The notes beneath the pieces are model-generated. The model did no database searches and was not told the origin of the DNA. It saw nothing but the letters and a program-made list of their open reading frames with translations. Shown here piece after piece: positions 7,270 to 16,691 of a DNA stretch of 44,966 nt. Position numbers and translations under genes: made by a program. Each line of letters opens with the position of its first letter. The first letter of the stretch is position 1. This DNA comes from Streptococcus cristatus (GTDB lineage Bacteria > Bacillota > Bacilli > Lactobacillales > Streptococcaceae), in assembly GCF_001578775.1 (NCBI RefSeq), contig NZ_KQ969062.1:999284-1044249 (forward strand). Reading direction: 5' to 3'.

Positions 7270-8444
7270 AATTATCCAATCGTGTTTTAAATATGGAAGA
7301 AAGCGTGACTTTGGCGGCGGCAGCTAGAGCCAAAGCTTTAAAGGCTGAAGGCAGGGATATCCTTTCTTTGACCTTGGGAGAGCCAGATTTTCCGACGCCT
7401 AAGAATATCCAGCAAGCAGCGATTGCAGCGATTGAAGATGGCAGAGCTAGTTTTTATACGGTAACAAGTGGCCTGCCAGAGCTGAAAGCAGCGGTTGTAG
7501 ACTATTTTGCCAAGTACTATGGTTATGAGATCCAGCCTAATCAAGTAACAGTAACAACGGGTGCTAAGTTCTCACTTTACACCTTCTTTATGAGCGTGAT
7601 TGATCCAGAGGATGAAGTCATCATTCCGACGCCCTATTGGGTCAGCTATGCCGACCAGATCTTGATGGCTGAAGGAAAGCCAGTTTTTGCTCAAGCGACA
7701 GAGGAAAATCACTTTAAGGTGAGAGTGGCCCAGCTGGAAGCTGCTCGCACTGAGAAGACCAAGGTCTTGGTTCTGAACTCTCCGTCCAATCCGACTGGTA
7801 TGATTTATACAGCAGAAGAGCTGTTGGCTATCGGGAACTGGGCTGTTGAGCATGATATCTTGATCTTAGCCGATGATATTTATGGCCGCTTGGTCTATAA
7901 TGGTAATGAATTCACGCCGATTTCTAGTCTGTCAGAAGAAATTCGTAAGCAAACAGTTGTCATCAACGGTGTTTCTAAAAGCTACTCTATGACGGGCTGG
8001 CGGATTGGCTATGCTGTAGGTGAGCCTGAAATTATCTCAGCGATGAGCAAGGTTGCAGGGCAAACGACTTCTAATCCAACAGCGGTGGCGCAATATGCAG
8101 CCATTGAAGCCTTGACAGGTAGTCAGGATACGGTCGAAAATATGAGATTGGCCTTTGAAGAGCGCCTGAATACTATTTATCCTTTGCTGGCTCAAGTGCC
8201 TGGCTTTGAAGTCGTCAAACCTCAGGGAGCCTTCTACCTCTTCCCAAATGTTAAAAAAGCGATGGAAATGAAGGGCTATACCGATGTGACAGCCTTTACC
8301 ACAGCGATTTTAGAAGAAGTAGGAGTTGCTTTGGTGACAGGAGACGGATTTGGTGCGCCAGAAAATGTCCGCCTCAGCTATGCGACTGACATGGATACAC
8401 TAAAAGAAGCGGTTCAACGCCTCAAGGATTTCATGGAGAAGTAA
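7266..8444 (+). CDS. aspB: Aspartate aminotransferase (class I/II, PLP-dependent)
   Basis: A 392-residue PLP enzyme that interconverts aspartate and 2-oxoglutarate with oxaloacetate and glutamate. Visible landmarks are TVTTGAKFSLYTFFM near 97-111, NSPSNPTG near 171-178, DDIYGRLVY near 202-210, the PLP-lysine segment SKSYSMTGWRIGYAVG near 237-252, and a late R in ENVRLSYA. ATG 7266 has AAGGAGG at 7256-7262 and overlaps the ypmB-like stop. The order ypmB-aspB-asnS matches Bacillus and links aspartate supply to asparaginyl-tRNA synthesis. Aromatic aminotransferase activity cannot be excluded. Confidence 0.9.
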   Translation: MKLSNRVLNMEESVTLAAAARAKALKAEGRDILSLTLGEPDFPTPKNIQQAAIAAIEDGRASFYTVTSGLPELKAAVVDYFAKYYGYEIQPNQVTVTTGAKFSLYTFFMSVIDPEDEVIIPTPYWVSYADQILMAEGKPVFAQATEENHFKVRVAQLEAARTEKTKVLVLNSPSNPTGMIYTAEELLAIGNWAVEHDILILADDIYGRLVYNGNEFTPISSLSEEIRKQTVVINGVSKSYSMTGWRIGYAVGEPEIISAMSKVAGQTTSNPTAVAQYAAIEALTGSQDTVENMRLAFEERLNTIYPLLAQVPGFEVVKPQGAFYLFPNVKKAMEMKGYTDVTAFTTAILEEVGVALVTGDGFGAPENVRLSYATDMDTLKEAVQRLKDFMEK

Positions 8445-8446
8445 GA

Positions 8447-8812
8447 ATGATTGATCATTTTGGGATTACAGTCAAGGATTTAGAAGCCAGCAAGCTCTTT
8501 TATCAGAAAGCTTTAGAGCCATTGGGATACAAGCTTGCCTTTGAAATTCCTCAGGCAGTAAGTTTTGCAGAACCTCGGACGGCTCCAGCTGGAGATTTTT
8601 GGTTAAGTCAGGGGCAATCAGATGCATCTCATTTTGCCTTTCGTGCGGAGACCAGGGAGCAGGTGGATGCTTTTTATCAAGCTGGCCTTGCAGCGGGTGG
8701 TCAAGATAATGGTGCCCCAGGCATTCGTCCCCAATATCACCAGCCTTACTATGCAGCCTTTGTCTTGGATCCGGATGGTAATAATGTCGAGGCAGTCTGT
8801 CATAAAGAATAA
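8447..8812 (+). CDS. VOC-fold (glyoxalase/bleomycin-resistance-type) protein
   Basis: A 121-residue protein of the vicinal oxygen chelate superfamily: MIDHFGITVKDLEASKLFYQ, the first βαβββ unit with a metal-ligand His at residue 4, and the C-terminal YYAAFVLDPDGNNVEAVCHK, with the closing Glu. Such small cytoplasmic proteins act as glyoxalases, dioxygenases or antibiotic-binding proteins; the substrate is unknown. It starts 2 bases after the aminotransferase stop and lies before asnS, inserted into the otherwise conserved ypmB-aspB-asnS group, presumably co-transcribed. Confidence 0.82.
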   Translation: MIDHFGITVKDLEASKLFYQKALEPLGYKLAFEIPQAVSFAEPRTAPAGDFWLSQGQSDASHFAFRAETREQVDAFYQAGLAAGGQDNGAPGIRPQYHQPYYAAFVLDPDGNNVEAVCHKE

Positions 8813-8833
8813 AAAATAGAAAAGAGAAAAAAC

Positions 8834-10180
8834 GTGTCAAAGAAAATCGTAACAATTATTGATGTAAAAAATCATGTTGGTGAAGAAGTAACGATTGGTG
8901 CTTGGGTGGCCAACAAGTCAGGAAAAGGGAAAATCGCTTTCTTGCAGTTGCGTGATGGTTCTGCCTTTTTCCAAGGTGTAGCCTTCAAACCTAACTTTAT
9001 TGAGAAATTTGGCGAAGAAGTAGGACTTGAGAAGTTTGATACTATCAAACGCTTGAGCCAAGAAACGTCTGTTTATGTGACAGGGATTGTCAAAGAAGAC
9101 GAACGTTCTAAGTTTGGCTACGAGCTGGACATTACAGATATCGAAATCATCGGCGAGTCAAATGACTATCCAATTACGCCAAAAGAACACGGAACTGACT
9201 TCCTCATGGACAACCGTCACTTGTGGCTGCGTTCTCGTAAGCAAGTGGCTATGATGCAAATCCGCAATGCCATCATCTACGCTACCTATGAATTCTTTGA
9301 TAAGAATGGCTTTATCAAGTTTGACAGCCCAATCTTGTCAGGAAATGCGGCAGAGGATTCGACTGAGCTCTTTGAGACCGACTACTTCGGAACTCCAGCA
9401 TACTTGAGCCAATCAGGTCAGCTTTATTTGGAAGCGGGAGCTATGGCTTTGGGCCGTGTTTATGACTTTGGACCTGTATTCCGTGCAGAAAAATCAAAAA
9501 CTCGCCGTCACTTGACAGAGTTCTGGATGATGGATGCAGAGTATAATTTTGTTACTCACGATGAGTCACTCGACTTGCAGGAAGCTTATGTCAAAGCCTT
9601 GATTCAAGGCGTTCTTGACCGGGCTCCTCAAGCTTTGGAAACATTGGAACGTGATGTAGAACTCTTGAAGCGCTACGTTGCTGAGCCATTCAAGCGTGTT
9701 AGCTATGATGAAGCGATTGATCTTTTGCAAGCGCATGAAAATGATGAAGATGCTGACTATGAGCATCTGGAACATGGAGATGACTTCGGTTCACCACATG
9801 AAACATGGATTTCAAACCATTTTGGTGTACCAACCTTTGTCGTGAACTACCCAGCAGCTATCAAAGCTTTCTACATGAAGCCGGTTCCTGGAAATCCAGA
9901 CCGTGTCCTCTGTGCAGACTTGCTAGCTCCAGAAGGCTACGGTGAAATCATCGGTGGCTCTATGCGTGAAGAAGATTACGACGCACTGGTCGCTAAAATG
10001 GAAGAGCTTGGTATGGATACATCAGAATATGAATTCTACTTGGATCTTCGTAAGTATGGATCTGTTCCACACGGTGGATTTGGTATCGGTATCGAGCGTA
10101 TGGTAACCTTTGTAGCAGGTACCAAACATATCCGTGAAGCTATTCCATTCCCACGTATGTTGCACCGTATTAAACCGTAA
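8834..10180 (+). CDS. asnS: Asparaginyl-tRNA synthetase
   Basis: A 448-residue class IIb aminoacyl-tRNA synthetase. An N-terminal OB-fold anticodon-binding domain ([24 protein letters not shown]) is followed by the catalytic core with class II motif 2 ([21 protein letters not shown]) and motif 3 ([10 protein letters not shown]). The Asn rather than Asp identity is inferred from length, the [11 protein letters not shown] segment and the ypmB-aspB-asnS gene order. The start is GTG 8834, with a weak purine-rich GAAAAGAGAAAA site. A good terminator follows. Confidence 0.93.
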   Translation: MSKKIVTIIDVKNHVGEEVTIGAWVANKSGKGKIAFLQLRDGSAFFQGVAFKPNFIEKFGEEVGLEKFDTIKRLSQETSVYVTGIVKEDERSKFGYELDITDIEIIGESNDYPITPKEHGTDFLMDNRHLWLRSRKQVAMMQIRNAIIYATYEFFDKNGFIKFDSPILSGNAAEDSTELFETDYFGTPAYLSQSGQLYLEAGAMALGRVYDFGPVFRAEKSKTRRHLTEFWMMDAEYNFVTHDESLDLQEAYVKALIQGVLDRAPQALETLERDVELLKRYVAEPFKRVSYDEAIDLLQAHENDEDADYEHLEHGDDFGSPHETWISNHFGVPTFVVNYPAAIKAFYMKPVPGNPDRVLCADLLAPEGYGEIIGGSMREEDYDALVAKMEELGMDTSEYEFYLDLRKYGSVPHGGFGIGIERMVTFVAGTKHIREAIPFPRMLHRIKP

Positions 10181-10188
10181 AACGAATC

Positions 10189-10210
10189 AAACGCCCATGT
10201 GGCGTTTTTT
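10189..10210 (+). terminator. Terminator after asnS
   Basis: AAACGCC pairs with GGCGTTT around CATGT, followed by TTT. Confidence 0.88.
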
Positions 10211-10336
10211 CAACAATGAACTATGAAATAATCCAAATATAGAATTTTAGAGAAAGAAGAGGTAGGGGTCATGTAACCAGCAGATTAACAAGTGATAAAG
10301 AATAAAAGTTAAAAAACACTTGTTAAAGGAGAAAAT

Positions 10337-11524
10337 ATGTTTAAAAGAAGTTATCGGAAAAATATCGGTCTTATGGCCGGAGTTGAATTTTTTGCCTTTT
10401 TAGGCATTACTAGTTTTTGGATTTTATTTCTAAGTCAAAACGGCATGTCCCTCTGGCAGATTGGCCTTTTGGAAAGTATCTTTCATGCCACTAGTGTCAT
10501 CTGTGAAATTCCTTCAGGGATGTTGGCCGATCGCTTTTCCTACAAGACCAATCTTTATCTGAGCCGGATAGCCGGGATTGTGTCTTCTGTTCTCATGTTG
10601 GCGGGACAGGGGAACTTTTGGATCTATGCACTGGCTATGATGATCAGTGCTTGGTCCTATAATTTTGATTCGGGGACAAGCGCAGCCATGGTCTATGATT
10701 CGTCCGTAGAGGCGGGACTCAAGGAACGTTACCTGTCCATTTCCAGCTTCATGTCTGGAGTGGCCGAGGCGACCCGATCTTTGGGAACAGTCTGGGCTGG
10801 ATTTTTTGTCCATGGACAATTGCATCTGACCTACTATATCATGATTGGCACCTCTATCATCGTTCTGTTCTTGACTTGGATGCTGAAGGAGCCAAGTGTC
10901 AAAGCAGAGAAAGCAGAACGTCTGACCATGAAAAAGATTATCTGGGCTGTCAAAGAGGAGTTGCAGAGAAATCCCAGCCTTTTTATCTGGATGATTCTTT
11001 CCCAAATCATCGGAACACTGATGTGTATGTTTTATTTTTACTATCAAAATCAATTGCCCGACTTAAAAGATTGGCAGATTTCGCTGGTCATGCTAATTGG
11101 CAGTGCTTTGAATATCTTGGCAGTCTATCTGGCGAGTGTGATTGGAAAGAAGTATTCAGCCTTGAAACTCTTTCCTTTATTGGTCCTTCTGACAGGAATG
11201 ACTTACCTGTTGTCCTACTTTGGAACGTCAATCATCTATATTGTGGTTTATCTAATCAGCAACGCCTTGTATGCTCTCTTCCAGCCGATTTTTGACAATG
11301 ATTTACAAAAGCTGCTGCCAAGTGAAGTACGGGCGACCATGCTTAGTGTCTATTCTATGATGTTCAGCCTGAGCATGATTGTCATTTTCCCTCTGACAGG
11401 CTGGTTGATTGATTACTTTGGCTTCGATTGGACTTTTATAGTTTTAGGCGGTTTCTTATTAGCAGTGACACCATTTTTGCATGTAGGGCTAAAGAAAATA
11501 AGCCAGAACTTACAAGAAGTCTAA
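10337..11524 (+). CDS. Major facilitator superfamily transporter
   Basis: A 395-residue protein with about 12 hydrophobic segments in two halves separated by a charged loop (KEPSVKAEKAERLTMKKI, near 185-203). The MFS loop 2-3 motif appears as GMLADRFSYKTNLYLSR near 61-77. It is probably a proton-driven exporter of a drug or metabolite; related streptococcal proteins are annotated as multidrug or tetracycline-type, but nothing fixes the substrate. AAAGGAG lies before ATG 10337. It is monocistronic, bounded by the asnS terminator and its own hairpin at 11533-11568. Confidence 0.85.
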   Translation: MFKRSYRKNIGLMAGVEFFAFLGITSFWILFLSQNGMSLWQIGLLESIFHATSVICEIPSGMLADRFSYKTNLYLSRIAGIVSSVLMLAGQGNFWIYALAMMISAWSYNFDSGTSAAMVYDSSVEAGLKERYLSISSFMSGVAEATRSLGTVWAGFFVHGQLHLTYYIMIGTSIIVLFLTWMLKEPSVKAEKAERLTMKKIIWAVKEELQRNPSLFIWMILSQIIGTLMCMFYFYYQNQLPDLKDWQISLVMLIGSALNILAVYLASVIGKKYSALKLFPLLVLLTGMTYLLSYFGTSIIYIVVYLISNALYALFQPIFDNDLQKLLPSEVRATMLSVYSMMFSLSMIVIFPLTGWLIDYFGFDWTFIVLGGFLLAVTPFLHVGLKKISQNLQEV

Positions 11525-11532
11525 GATTAATG

Positions 11533-11568
11533 TTCTCTTTCTGCTGGTCAGAAGGAGAATATTTTTTT
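11533..11568 (+). terminator. Terminator after the MFS gene
   Basis: TTCTCTTTCTG pairs with CAGAAGGAGAA (11 bp, one G-U) around CTGGT, followed by ATTTTTTT. Confidence 0.85.
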
Positions 11569-11582
11569 CCTTTTGAAAATTA

Positions 11583-11591
11583 TGGTAAAAT
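11583..11591 (+). promoter_or_regulatory. Extended -10 promoter of the ABC exporter operon
   Basis: TGG followed by TAAAAT (11586-11591), about 30 bases before the first ABC gene. No convincing -35 is visible. The same TGG-TAAAAT form occurs before uvrB. Confidence 0.45.
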
Positions 11592-11620
11592 AGGAACAGT
11601 TTAATGGAGAAGTAGACAGC

Positions 11621-13363
11621 ATGAAAGATTTATTGAAATATTTCAAAGGCTATATTAGGGAGTCTTTGCTGGGACCCTTGTTCAAGCTTTTGGAAGCCAG
11701 TTTTGAACTATTGGTTCCGATTTTAATTGCTGGGATTGTGGACGAGACCATTCCCCGAAAGGACAGCTCCCATCTCTACTGGATGGTTTTTCTTTTGATG
11801 GGCTTGGCTGCGCTTGGCGTGGTGGTAGCGGTGGTGGCCCAGTATTATTCGTCAAAGGCGGCAGTGGGCTTTACTCGTCAGATGACAAGCGACCTCTATC
11901 AAAAAATCCTGCGTTTGCCTAAGGCTAGTCGGGATGAGCTGACGACTTCTAGCTTGGTGACTCGACTGACGAGTGATACCTACCAGATTCAGACAGGGAT
12001 CAATCAATTTCTTCGTCTTTTTCTGCGGGCGCCTATCATCGTTTTTGGTTCCATCATCATGGCCTTTACTATCAGTCCGGTCATTACCTTGTGGTTCTTG
12101 CTCATGGTGGCAATTTTAACGGCTATTATCGTTTTCATGTCTCGTCTGATGAATCCCCTCTATGCCAAGATTCGTCAACTGACAGACCAACTGGTCAATC
12201 TGACGCGTGAGCAGCTGCAGGGCATGCGGGTCATACGAGCTTTCGGTCAGACCCAGCGCGAGGTTCAGACCTTTCGCAATCGCAACGAGCTCTATAAAAC
12301 CTGGCAAATCAGGACGGGAGCTCTGGCTAGTCTGATTAGCCCTCTGACTTTTCTTACGGTCAATGGTACTCTGATTGCTGTGATTTGGCAGGGGAATAAC
12401 TTTATCGGCAGGGGCTTACTGACTCAGGGGATGCTAGTGGCCTTGGTTAATTATTTATTGCAGATTTTGGTGGAATTGCTCAAGCTGGCTATGCTAGTCA
12501 ATTCTCTCAATCAAAGCTATATCAGTGCAGGTCGCATCAGTCAGGTTTTCGAGCAAGCAGAAGAAGATGTCCTGCAGGAATTAGTGCAGGAAACAGCTCT
12601 GCCGGATCAAGCCATTAAAGTCCAGCAGGTTAGCTTTTCTTATCCCAATGCAGCTAGTCCTGCCTTGACGGGTCTGACTTTTAATTTGAAAAAAGGTCAA
12701 ACTTTAGGAGTTATTGGCGGGACAGGTTCAGGTAAGTCTACCCTAGTCCAGTTGCTGGCTCATCTTTATCCTGTGGCTGCTGGTCAGTTGACCATCTTTT
12801 CCCAAGGACGCAGTCCTAAAAATCTCAGAGAATGGCGGTCCTGGATCAGTCTGGTGCCTCAGAAGGCGGAGCTTTTCCAAGGAACTGTTCGCTCCAATCT
12901 GACTTTAGGATTGTCAACCAAGCCAACAGATGAAGACTTGTGGCAGGCTTTAGAGATTGCTCAGGCGGCGGACTTTGTCTCTCAGAAGGAAGGTGGCTTG
13001 GATGCGACTGTAGAGGCCTTTGGACGGAATTTTTCTGGAGGTCAGCGTCAGCGTTTAACCATTGCCAGAGCTGTCTTGCGGAGGGCACCTTTCTTGGTTT
13101 TAGATGATGCAACCTCTGCTCTGGACTATCTGACAGAGGCTAGACTCTTGCAGGCTATTAAGAATGAATTGACAGAGACCAGTCTGGTCTTGATCTCTCA
13201 GCGGACCAATAGCTTGCGCTCAGCGAATCAAATCTTAGTCCTAGATAAGGGAGAACAGGTGGCTCTTGGTCGCCATGAGGAACTCTTAGTCAGCTCTGCC
13301 ATTTACCGAGAAATCCATCAATCACAGCATAGTCAAGGAGAGGAGGGAAAGCATGAAGCATAA
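11621..13363 (+). CDS. Heterodimeric ABC exporter, subunit with degenerate ATP site
   Basis: A 580-residue half-transporter: six transmembrane segments in residues 1-310, then an ATP-binding domain. Walker A is GGTGSGKST near 365-373, the signature is FSGGQ near 470, and Walker B is FLVLDDATSALD. Two substitutions mark a degenerate site: the catalytic Glu after Walker B is Asp (LDDA) and the H-loop His is Gln (LISQRT, near 524). The next gene has canonical residues, so the two form an asymmetric exporter of the BmrCD/PatAB/LmrCD type. The substrate is unknown; drugs or lipids are likely. The stop overlaps the next start by 11 bases. Confidence 0.85.
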   Translation: MKDLLKYFKGYIRESLLGPLFKLLEASFELLVPILIAGIVDETIPRKDSSHLYWMVFLLMGLAALGVVVAVVAQYYSSKAAVGFTRQMTSDLYQKILRLPKASRDELTTSSLVTRLTSDTYQIQTGINQFLRLFLRAPIIVFGSIIMAFTISPVITLWFLLMVAILTAIIVFMSRLMNPLYAKIRQLTDQLVNLTREQLQGMRVIRAFGQTQREVQTFRNRNELYKTWQIRTGALASLISPLTFLTVNGTLIAVIWQGNNFIGRGLLTQGMLVALVNYLLQILVELLKLAMLVNSLNQSYISAGRISQVFEQAEEDVLQELVQETALPDQAIKVQQVSFSYPNAASPALTGLTFNLKKGQTLGVIGGTGSGKSTLVQLLAHLYPVAAGQLTIFSQGRSPKNLREWRSWISLVPQKAELFQGTVRSNLTLGLSTKPTDEDLWQALEIAQAADFVSQKEGGLDATVEAFGRNFSGGQRQRLTIARAVLRRAPFLVLDDATSALDYLTEARLLQAIKNELTETSLVLISQRTNSLRSANQILVLDKGEQVALGRHEELLVSSAIYREIHQSQHSQGEEGKHEA

Positions 13364-15089
13364 GACATCACCTAGCAGCTTGAGGCGTTTGACTCGAGAT
13401 TTGGTACAGGCGCGCTGGCTCTTTCTCTTAGCTAGTCTGGGAACAGTGGCTCAAGTGGCTCTGACTGTTCTTCTTCCAGTTTTAATCGGGAATGCGGTTG
13501 ATAGTGTTCTTCTCCCTCAATCGGAGCAGCATTTGATGCCGATTTTGGGCCAGATGCTGTTGGTCATCTTAGCCAATACGCTGATTCAGTGGCTCAATCC
13601 CTTGCTCTATAATCAGCTGGTCTATCGCTATAGCCAGCAGCTCCGACAAGGTGTCATCAAGAAAGTACACTATCTGCCATTGGCCTATCTGGATCGGCAG
13701 GGAACTGGCGACTTGGTTAGTCGGGTGACGACAGACTTGGAGCAGCTCAGCAATGGCCTGCTTATGGTTTTTAATCAGTTTTTTGTGGGTTTGTTGACAA
13801 TCTTAGTGACCATCATTAGCATGGCCAGATTGGACTTTTTCCTCCTACTTTTGGTTCTGCTTTTGACGCCTCTTTCTCTCTTCTTAGCTCGTTTTATTGC
13901 TAGAAAAAGTTTTAGCTTTTTCCAACGTCAGACTCAGGCTAGAGGGGCACAGACCCAGCTGATTGAGGAAAGTTTGACTCAGGAGAGTTTGATTCAAGCA
14001 TTTAATGCTCAGGAGCAGTTTGATACAGCTTTTACTCACAGTAATCAAACTTATGCGGACTATTCGCAGGCGGCTATTTTCTATTCTTCAACGGTCAATC
14101 CTTCGACTCGTTTTATCAATGCCCTGATCTATGCTTTGATTGTGGGCTTTGGGGCTGTACGAATCATTCAGGGAACAGGCTTTACGGTTGGGCAGCTGGT
14201 GACTTTCCTCAACTACGTCAACCAGTACACCAAGCCTTTCAATGATATATCATCAGTCATGTCGGAATTGCAGAGCGCATTAGCTTGTGCGGAGAGGATT
14301 TACAGCGTTTTGGACCAAGAAGAAATAGCTGAGTCTGGTCAGGAAATCCTCCAGTCGGAAGATATCAAAGGACAGATTAGCTTCGAGCATGTAGCTTTTG
14401 GCTATGAGCCTGGAAAAGAGCTGATTCAGGATTTGAATATAAGGATTCCAGCAGCTAGTAAGGTTGCTATTGTCGGGCCAACTGGTGCTGGCAAGTCTAC
14501 CTTGATCAATCTCCTCATGCGATTTTACAATGTAGATAGTGGTCTTATTTCGCTAGACGGTACTCCCATAACGCATTACACTAGAGCCTCTTATCGTCAG
14601 CAGTTTGGTATGGTACTGCAGGAGACTTGGCTTAAGACGGCGACTATTCACGACAACATAGCTTTTGGCCGGCCAGACGCCAGCCGAGAAGAGGTCATTG
14701 CTGCTGCCAAGGCGGCCAATGCGCATTTCTTTATCCAGCAGCTGCCTCAGGGGTATGACACCTACCTAGCGGATGCTGGGGACTCCCTGTCTCAAGGTCA
14801 GCGGCAGCTCTTGACCATCGCGCGTGTCTTCCTGGCTGTTCCTAAAATCCTAATCTTGGATGAGGCAACTTCCTCCATTGATACCCGGACAGAAGTCTTG
14901 ATTCAGGAGGCTTTCAGCAAGCTCATGGTGGGACGGACTAGCTTTATCATTGCCCATCGCCTGTCTACTATTGAAAATGCTTACATCATCCTCGTCATGG
15001 TAGATGGAGATATCGTAGAACATGGTAATCACCAGGAGCTCATGGCAGCTAGAGGCGTTTATTACCAAATGCAGACGGCGCAGGAGTAG
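13353..15089 (+). CDS. Heterodimeric ABC exporter, catalytically competent subunit
   Basis: A 578-residue half-transporter, partner of the preceding gene. Six transmembrane segments are followed by an ATP-binding domain with Walker A GPTGAGKST, Walker B ILILDEATSSID (with Glu) and H-loop IIAHRLST (with His). Its signature motif is LSQGQ rather than LSGGQ. In such heterodimers this altered signature faces the partner's degenerate Walker site, so the pair keeps one working ATPase site. ATG 13353 lies inside the end of the upstream gene and is preceded by GGAGAGGAGGG, giving tight coupling and equal stoichiometry. Confidence 0.86.
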   Translation: MKHKTSPSSLRRLTRDLVQARWLFLLASLGTVAQVALTVLLPVLIGNAVDSVLLPQSEQHLMPILGQMLLVILANTLIQWLNPLLYNQLVYRYSQQLRQGVIKKVHYLPLAYLDRQGTGDLVSRVTTDLEQLSNGLLMVFNQFFVGLLTILVTIISMARLDFFLLLLVLLLTPLSLFLARFIARKSFSFFQRQTQARGAQTQLIEESLTQESLIQAFNAQEQFDTAFTHSNQTYADYSQAAIFYSSTVNPSTRFINALIYALIVGFGAVRIIQGTGFTVGQLVTFLNYVNQYTKPFNDISSVMSELQSALACAERIYSVLDQEEIAESGQEILQSEDIKGQISFEHVAFGYEPGKELIQDLNIRIPAASKVAIVGPTGAGKSTLINLLMRFYNVDSGLISLDGTPITHYTRASYRQQFGMVLQETWLKTATIHDNIAFGRPDASREEVIAAAKAANAHFFIQQLPQGYDTYLADAGDSLSQGQRQLLTIARVFLAVPKILILDEATSSIDTRTEVLIQEAFSKLMVGRTSFIIAHRLSTIENAYIILVMVDGDIVEHGNHQELMAARGVYYQMQTAQE

Positions 15090-15134
15090 AAGGGGAACTT
15101 TATTAAAGTTCACAGATTGATGCTAAACAAAACG

Positions 15135-15162
15135 AAAAGAGTTGGAATTTCCAACTCTTTTT
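15135..15162. terminator. Terminator between the ABC exporter and the convergent ABC-F gene
   Basis: AAAAGAGTTGG pairs with CCAACTCTTTT around AATTT and is followed by T. It is usable from both sides, best on the plus strand. Confidence 0.85.
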
Positions 15163-15164
15163 GC

Positions 15165-16691
15165 TTATAATTCAACTTCTTCCAACCCAGCCTCCGTCAG
15201 TCGGTAAATCTTCTGGCAGACTTCTTTGAGGAAGATGCGGTCGTGGGAGACAGCTATGATGGCGCCAGGATAGGTCGCCAAAAGCTGGCGAACTTGAGGC
15301 TGAGAGGTGGGAGAGAAGTTGCGGGTTGGCTCGTCCAGAAGGAGAACATTGGGGCAGTCTAAGACTAGTTTGAGCAGGAGGAGCTTGGCTTTTTGGCCAC
15401 CTGAAAGTTGGCCAATTGGGTGGCGGGCCTCGTCGCGCGTGAACTGGAGACTGGCTAGATGCGTCAGGATTTTCTCTTCCTGAGCCTTGTCACCATAGGG
15501 AGCCAGAAAGTCCAAGGAACTGCTCTCATCATCCAGCAAGTCGCCATAATGCTGGGGCATGTAGCCGACCCTCATGTCTGTCCGCTCACGCAGGATCTTC
15601 CATATTTCCTTAAGCAGAGTAGACTTGCCTGCGCCATTAGCACCAATCAGTCCGATTTTTTCCTGGCCGCAGACCTCCAGAGTCAGGTTCTCCGCCAGTT
15701 GTCGCTCGTCTGTTTCCAGTTTCATTCCTTCTAATTTGAGGATTCTTTTGGTCAATGGCAGAGCTTCTATGTCTGAGAAGTGAAGGCTGATAGCATCTTC
15801 CTGTGTTGGGATTTCGGTCATTTCAGCACCTGCCTTTTCAAATCGTTTGCCCTGTGAGAGGACGTTTTTCATCTTCTTGGCTAATAGTCGGCCTTGGACA
15901 TCATTTTTGGTATTTCTCAAGGCATTCTCAACATTTTGCTTAACTTGTCGGTGTTTTTCCATAGTCTTAGCGTGTTCTTCTCGCTCTTTTCGTGCTAGTT
16001 GCCCCTGTTTTTCAAAAGCCTCCTGACGTTGATGGCGGTAATTTTCATAGTCCAGACTTTTGACGCTGGTTCTAGCCTCCTGCTTCTTTTTGATTCGCTC
16101 CAGATGAACAATCTTGGTCGCAGCTTGAGAGAGAAAGTGCTCGTCGTGAGAGACGAAAAGGACCGTTCTCTGGCTGTGGCTGATAAAGTTCTCCAGCCAA
16201 GTCAAAGTTTCAAGATCGAGGTCATTAGAGGGCTCGTCAAGAAAGAGAATGTCCCAATCACTAGCTAATTTCTTGATAAGCTGGACCTTGAGTTTTTCTC
16301 CTCCAGATAGGCTAGCGAGCTGCTGCTGACTGGCAAAGCGCTGGCTGTCAAAGTTAAGCTCTCCAGCATAGCGGTAGAGCTTGGCATAGTCCAGCTCGGT
16401 CTCAAAATCAGCAAAGAAATAGTCATTGAGCGTCAGTTGGGCATCCTCTGAAGGCAGTTGCTGGGGCAGATAAACAGCAGCGGTATAGGACTTATCAATA
16501 TGTCCGCTGTAGCTGACATAAGAGCTGACCAGTCGCTCGTCTAGCAGGAGCTTGAGCAGGGTAGACTTGCCATTGCCTTCCTCACCGATAATAGCGACCT
16601 TGTCTCCTTGATTGACAGTCAGTGACAAATCTTTGACTAACTCTTTCAGGTCTTTTAGGTGGGTGATCGTTAGATTTCTTATTTGAAGCAT
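15165..16691 (-). CDS. ABC-F family ribosome-associated ATPase
   Basis: A 508-residue soluble protein with two ABC domains and no membrane segments. Domain 1 has GEEGNGKST, LSGGEKLKVQL and LFLDEPSNDLD; a charged linker (KQGQLARKEREEHAKTMEKH) follows; domain 2 has GANGAGKST, LSGGQKAKLLL and LLLDEPTRNFSP. ABC-F proteins bind the ribosomal E site and either help translation or displace antibiotics; the diverged second Walker B segment (RNFSP instead of NHLD) recalls antibiotic-resistance members. ATG 16691 is preceded by AAGGAGA; eight extra in-frame codons upstream are unlikely. A ~300-nt leader with a tiny ORF suggests antibiotic-responsive attenuation. Confidence 0.85.
   Translation of the reverse strand: MLQIRNLTITHLKDLKELVKDLSLTVNQGDKVAIIGEEGNGKSTLLKLLLDERLVSSYVSYSGHIDKSYTAAVYLPQQLPSEDAQLTLNDYFFADFETELDYAKLYRYAGELNFDSQRFASQQQLASLSGGEKLKVQLIKKLASDWDILFLDEPSNDLDLETLTWLENFISHSQRTVLFVSHDEHFLSQAATKIVHLERIKKKQEARTSVKSLDYENYRHQRQEAFEKQGQLARKEREEHAKTMEKHRQVKQNVENALRNTKNDVQGRLLAKKMKNVLSQGKRFEKAGAEMTEIPTQEDAISLHFSDIEALPLTKRILKLEGMKLETDERQLAENLTLEVCGQEKIGLIGANGAGKSTLLKEIWKILRERTDMRVGYMPQHYGDLLDDESSSLDFLAPYGDKAQEEKILTHLASLQFTRDEARHPIGQLSGGQKAKLLLLKLVLDCPNVLLLDEPTRNFSPTSQPQVRQLLATYPGAIIAVSHDRIFLKEVCQKIYRLTEAGLEEVEL

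Noticed and set aside
8472..8855. Minus-strand ORF of 127 codons opposite the VOC gene
   Set aside because: The plus-strand frame has the VOC motifs and fits the operon; the minus-strand product has none.
10514..11053. Minus-strand ORF of 179 codons opposite the MFS gene
   Set aside because: Shadow of the transporter frame; histidine/glutamine-rich with no domain and no ribosome site.
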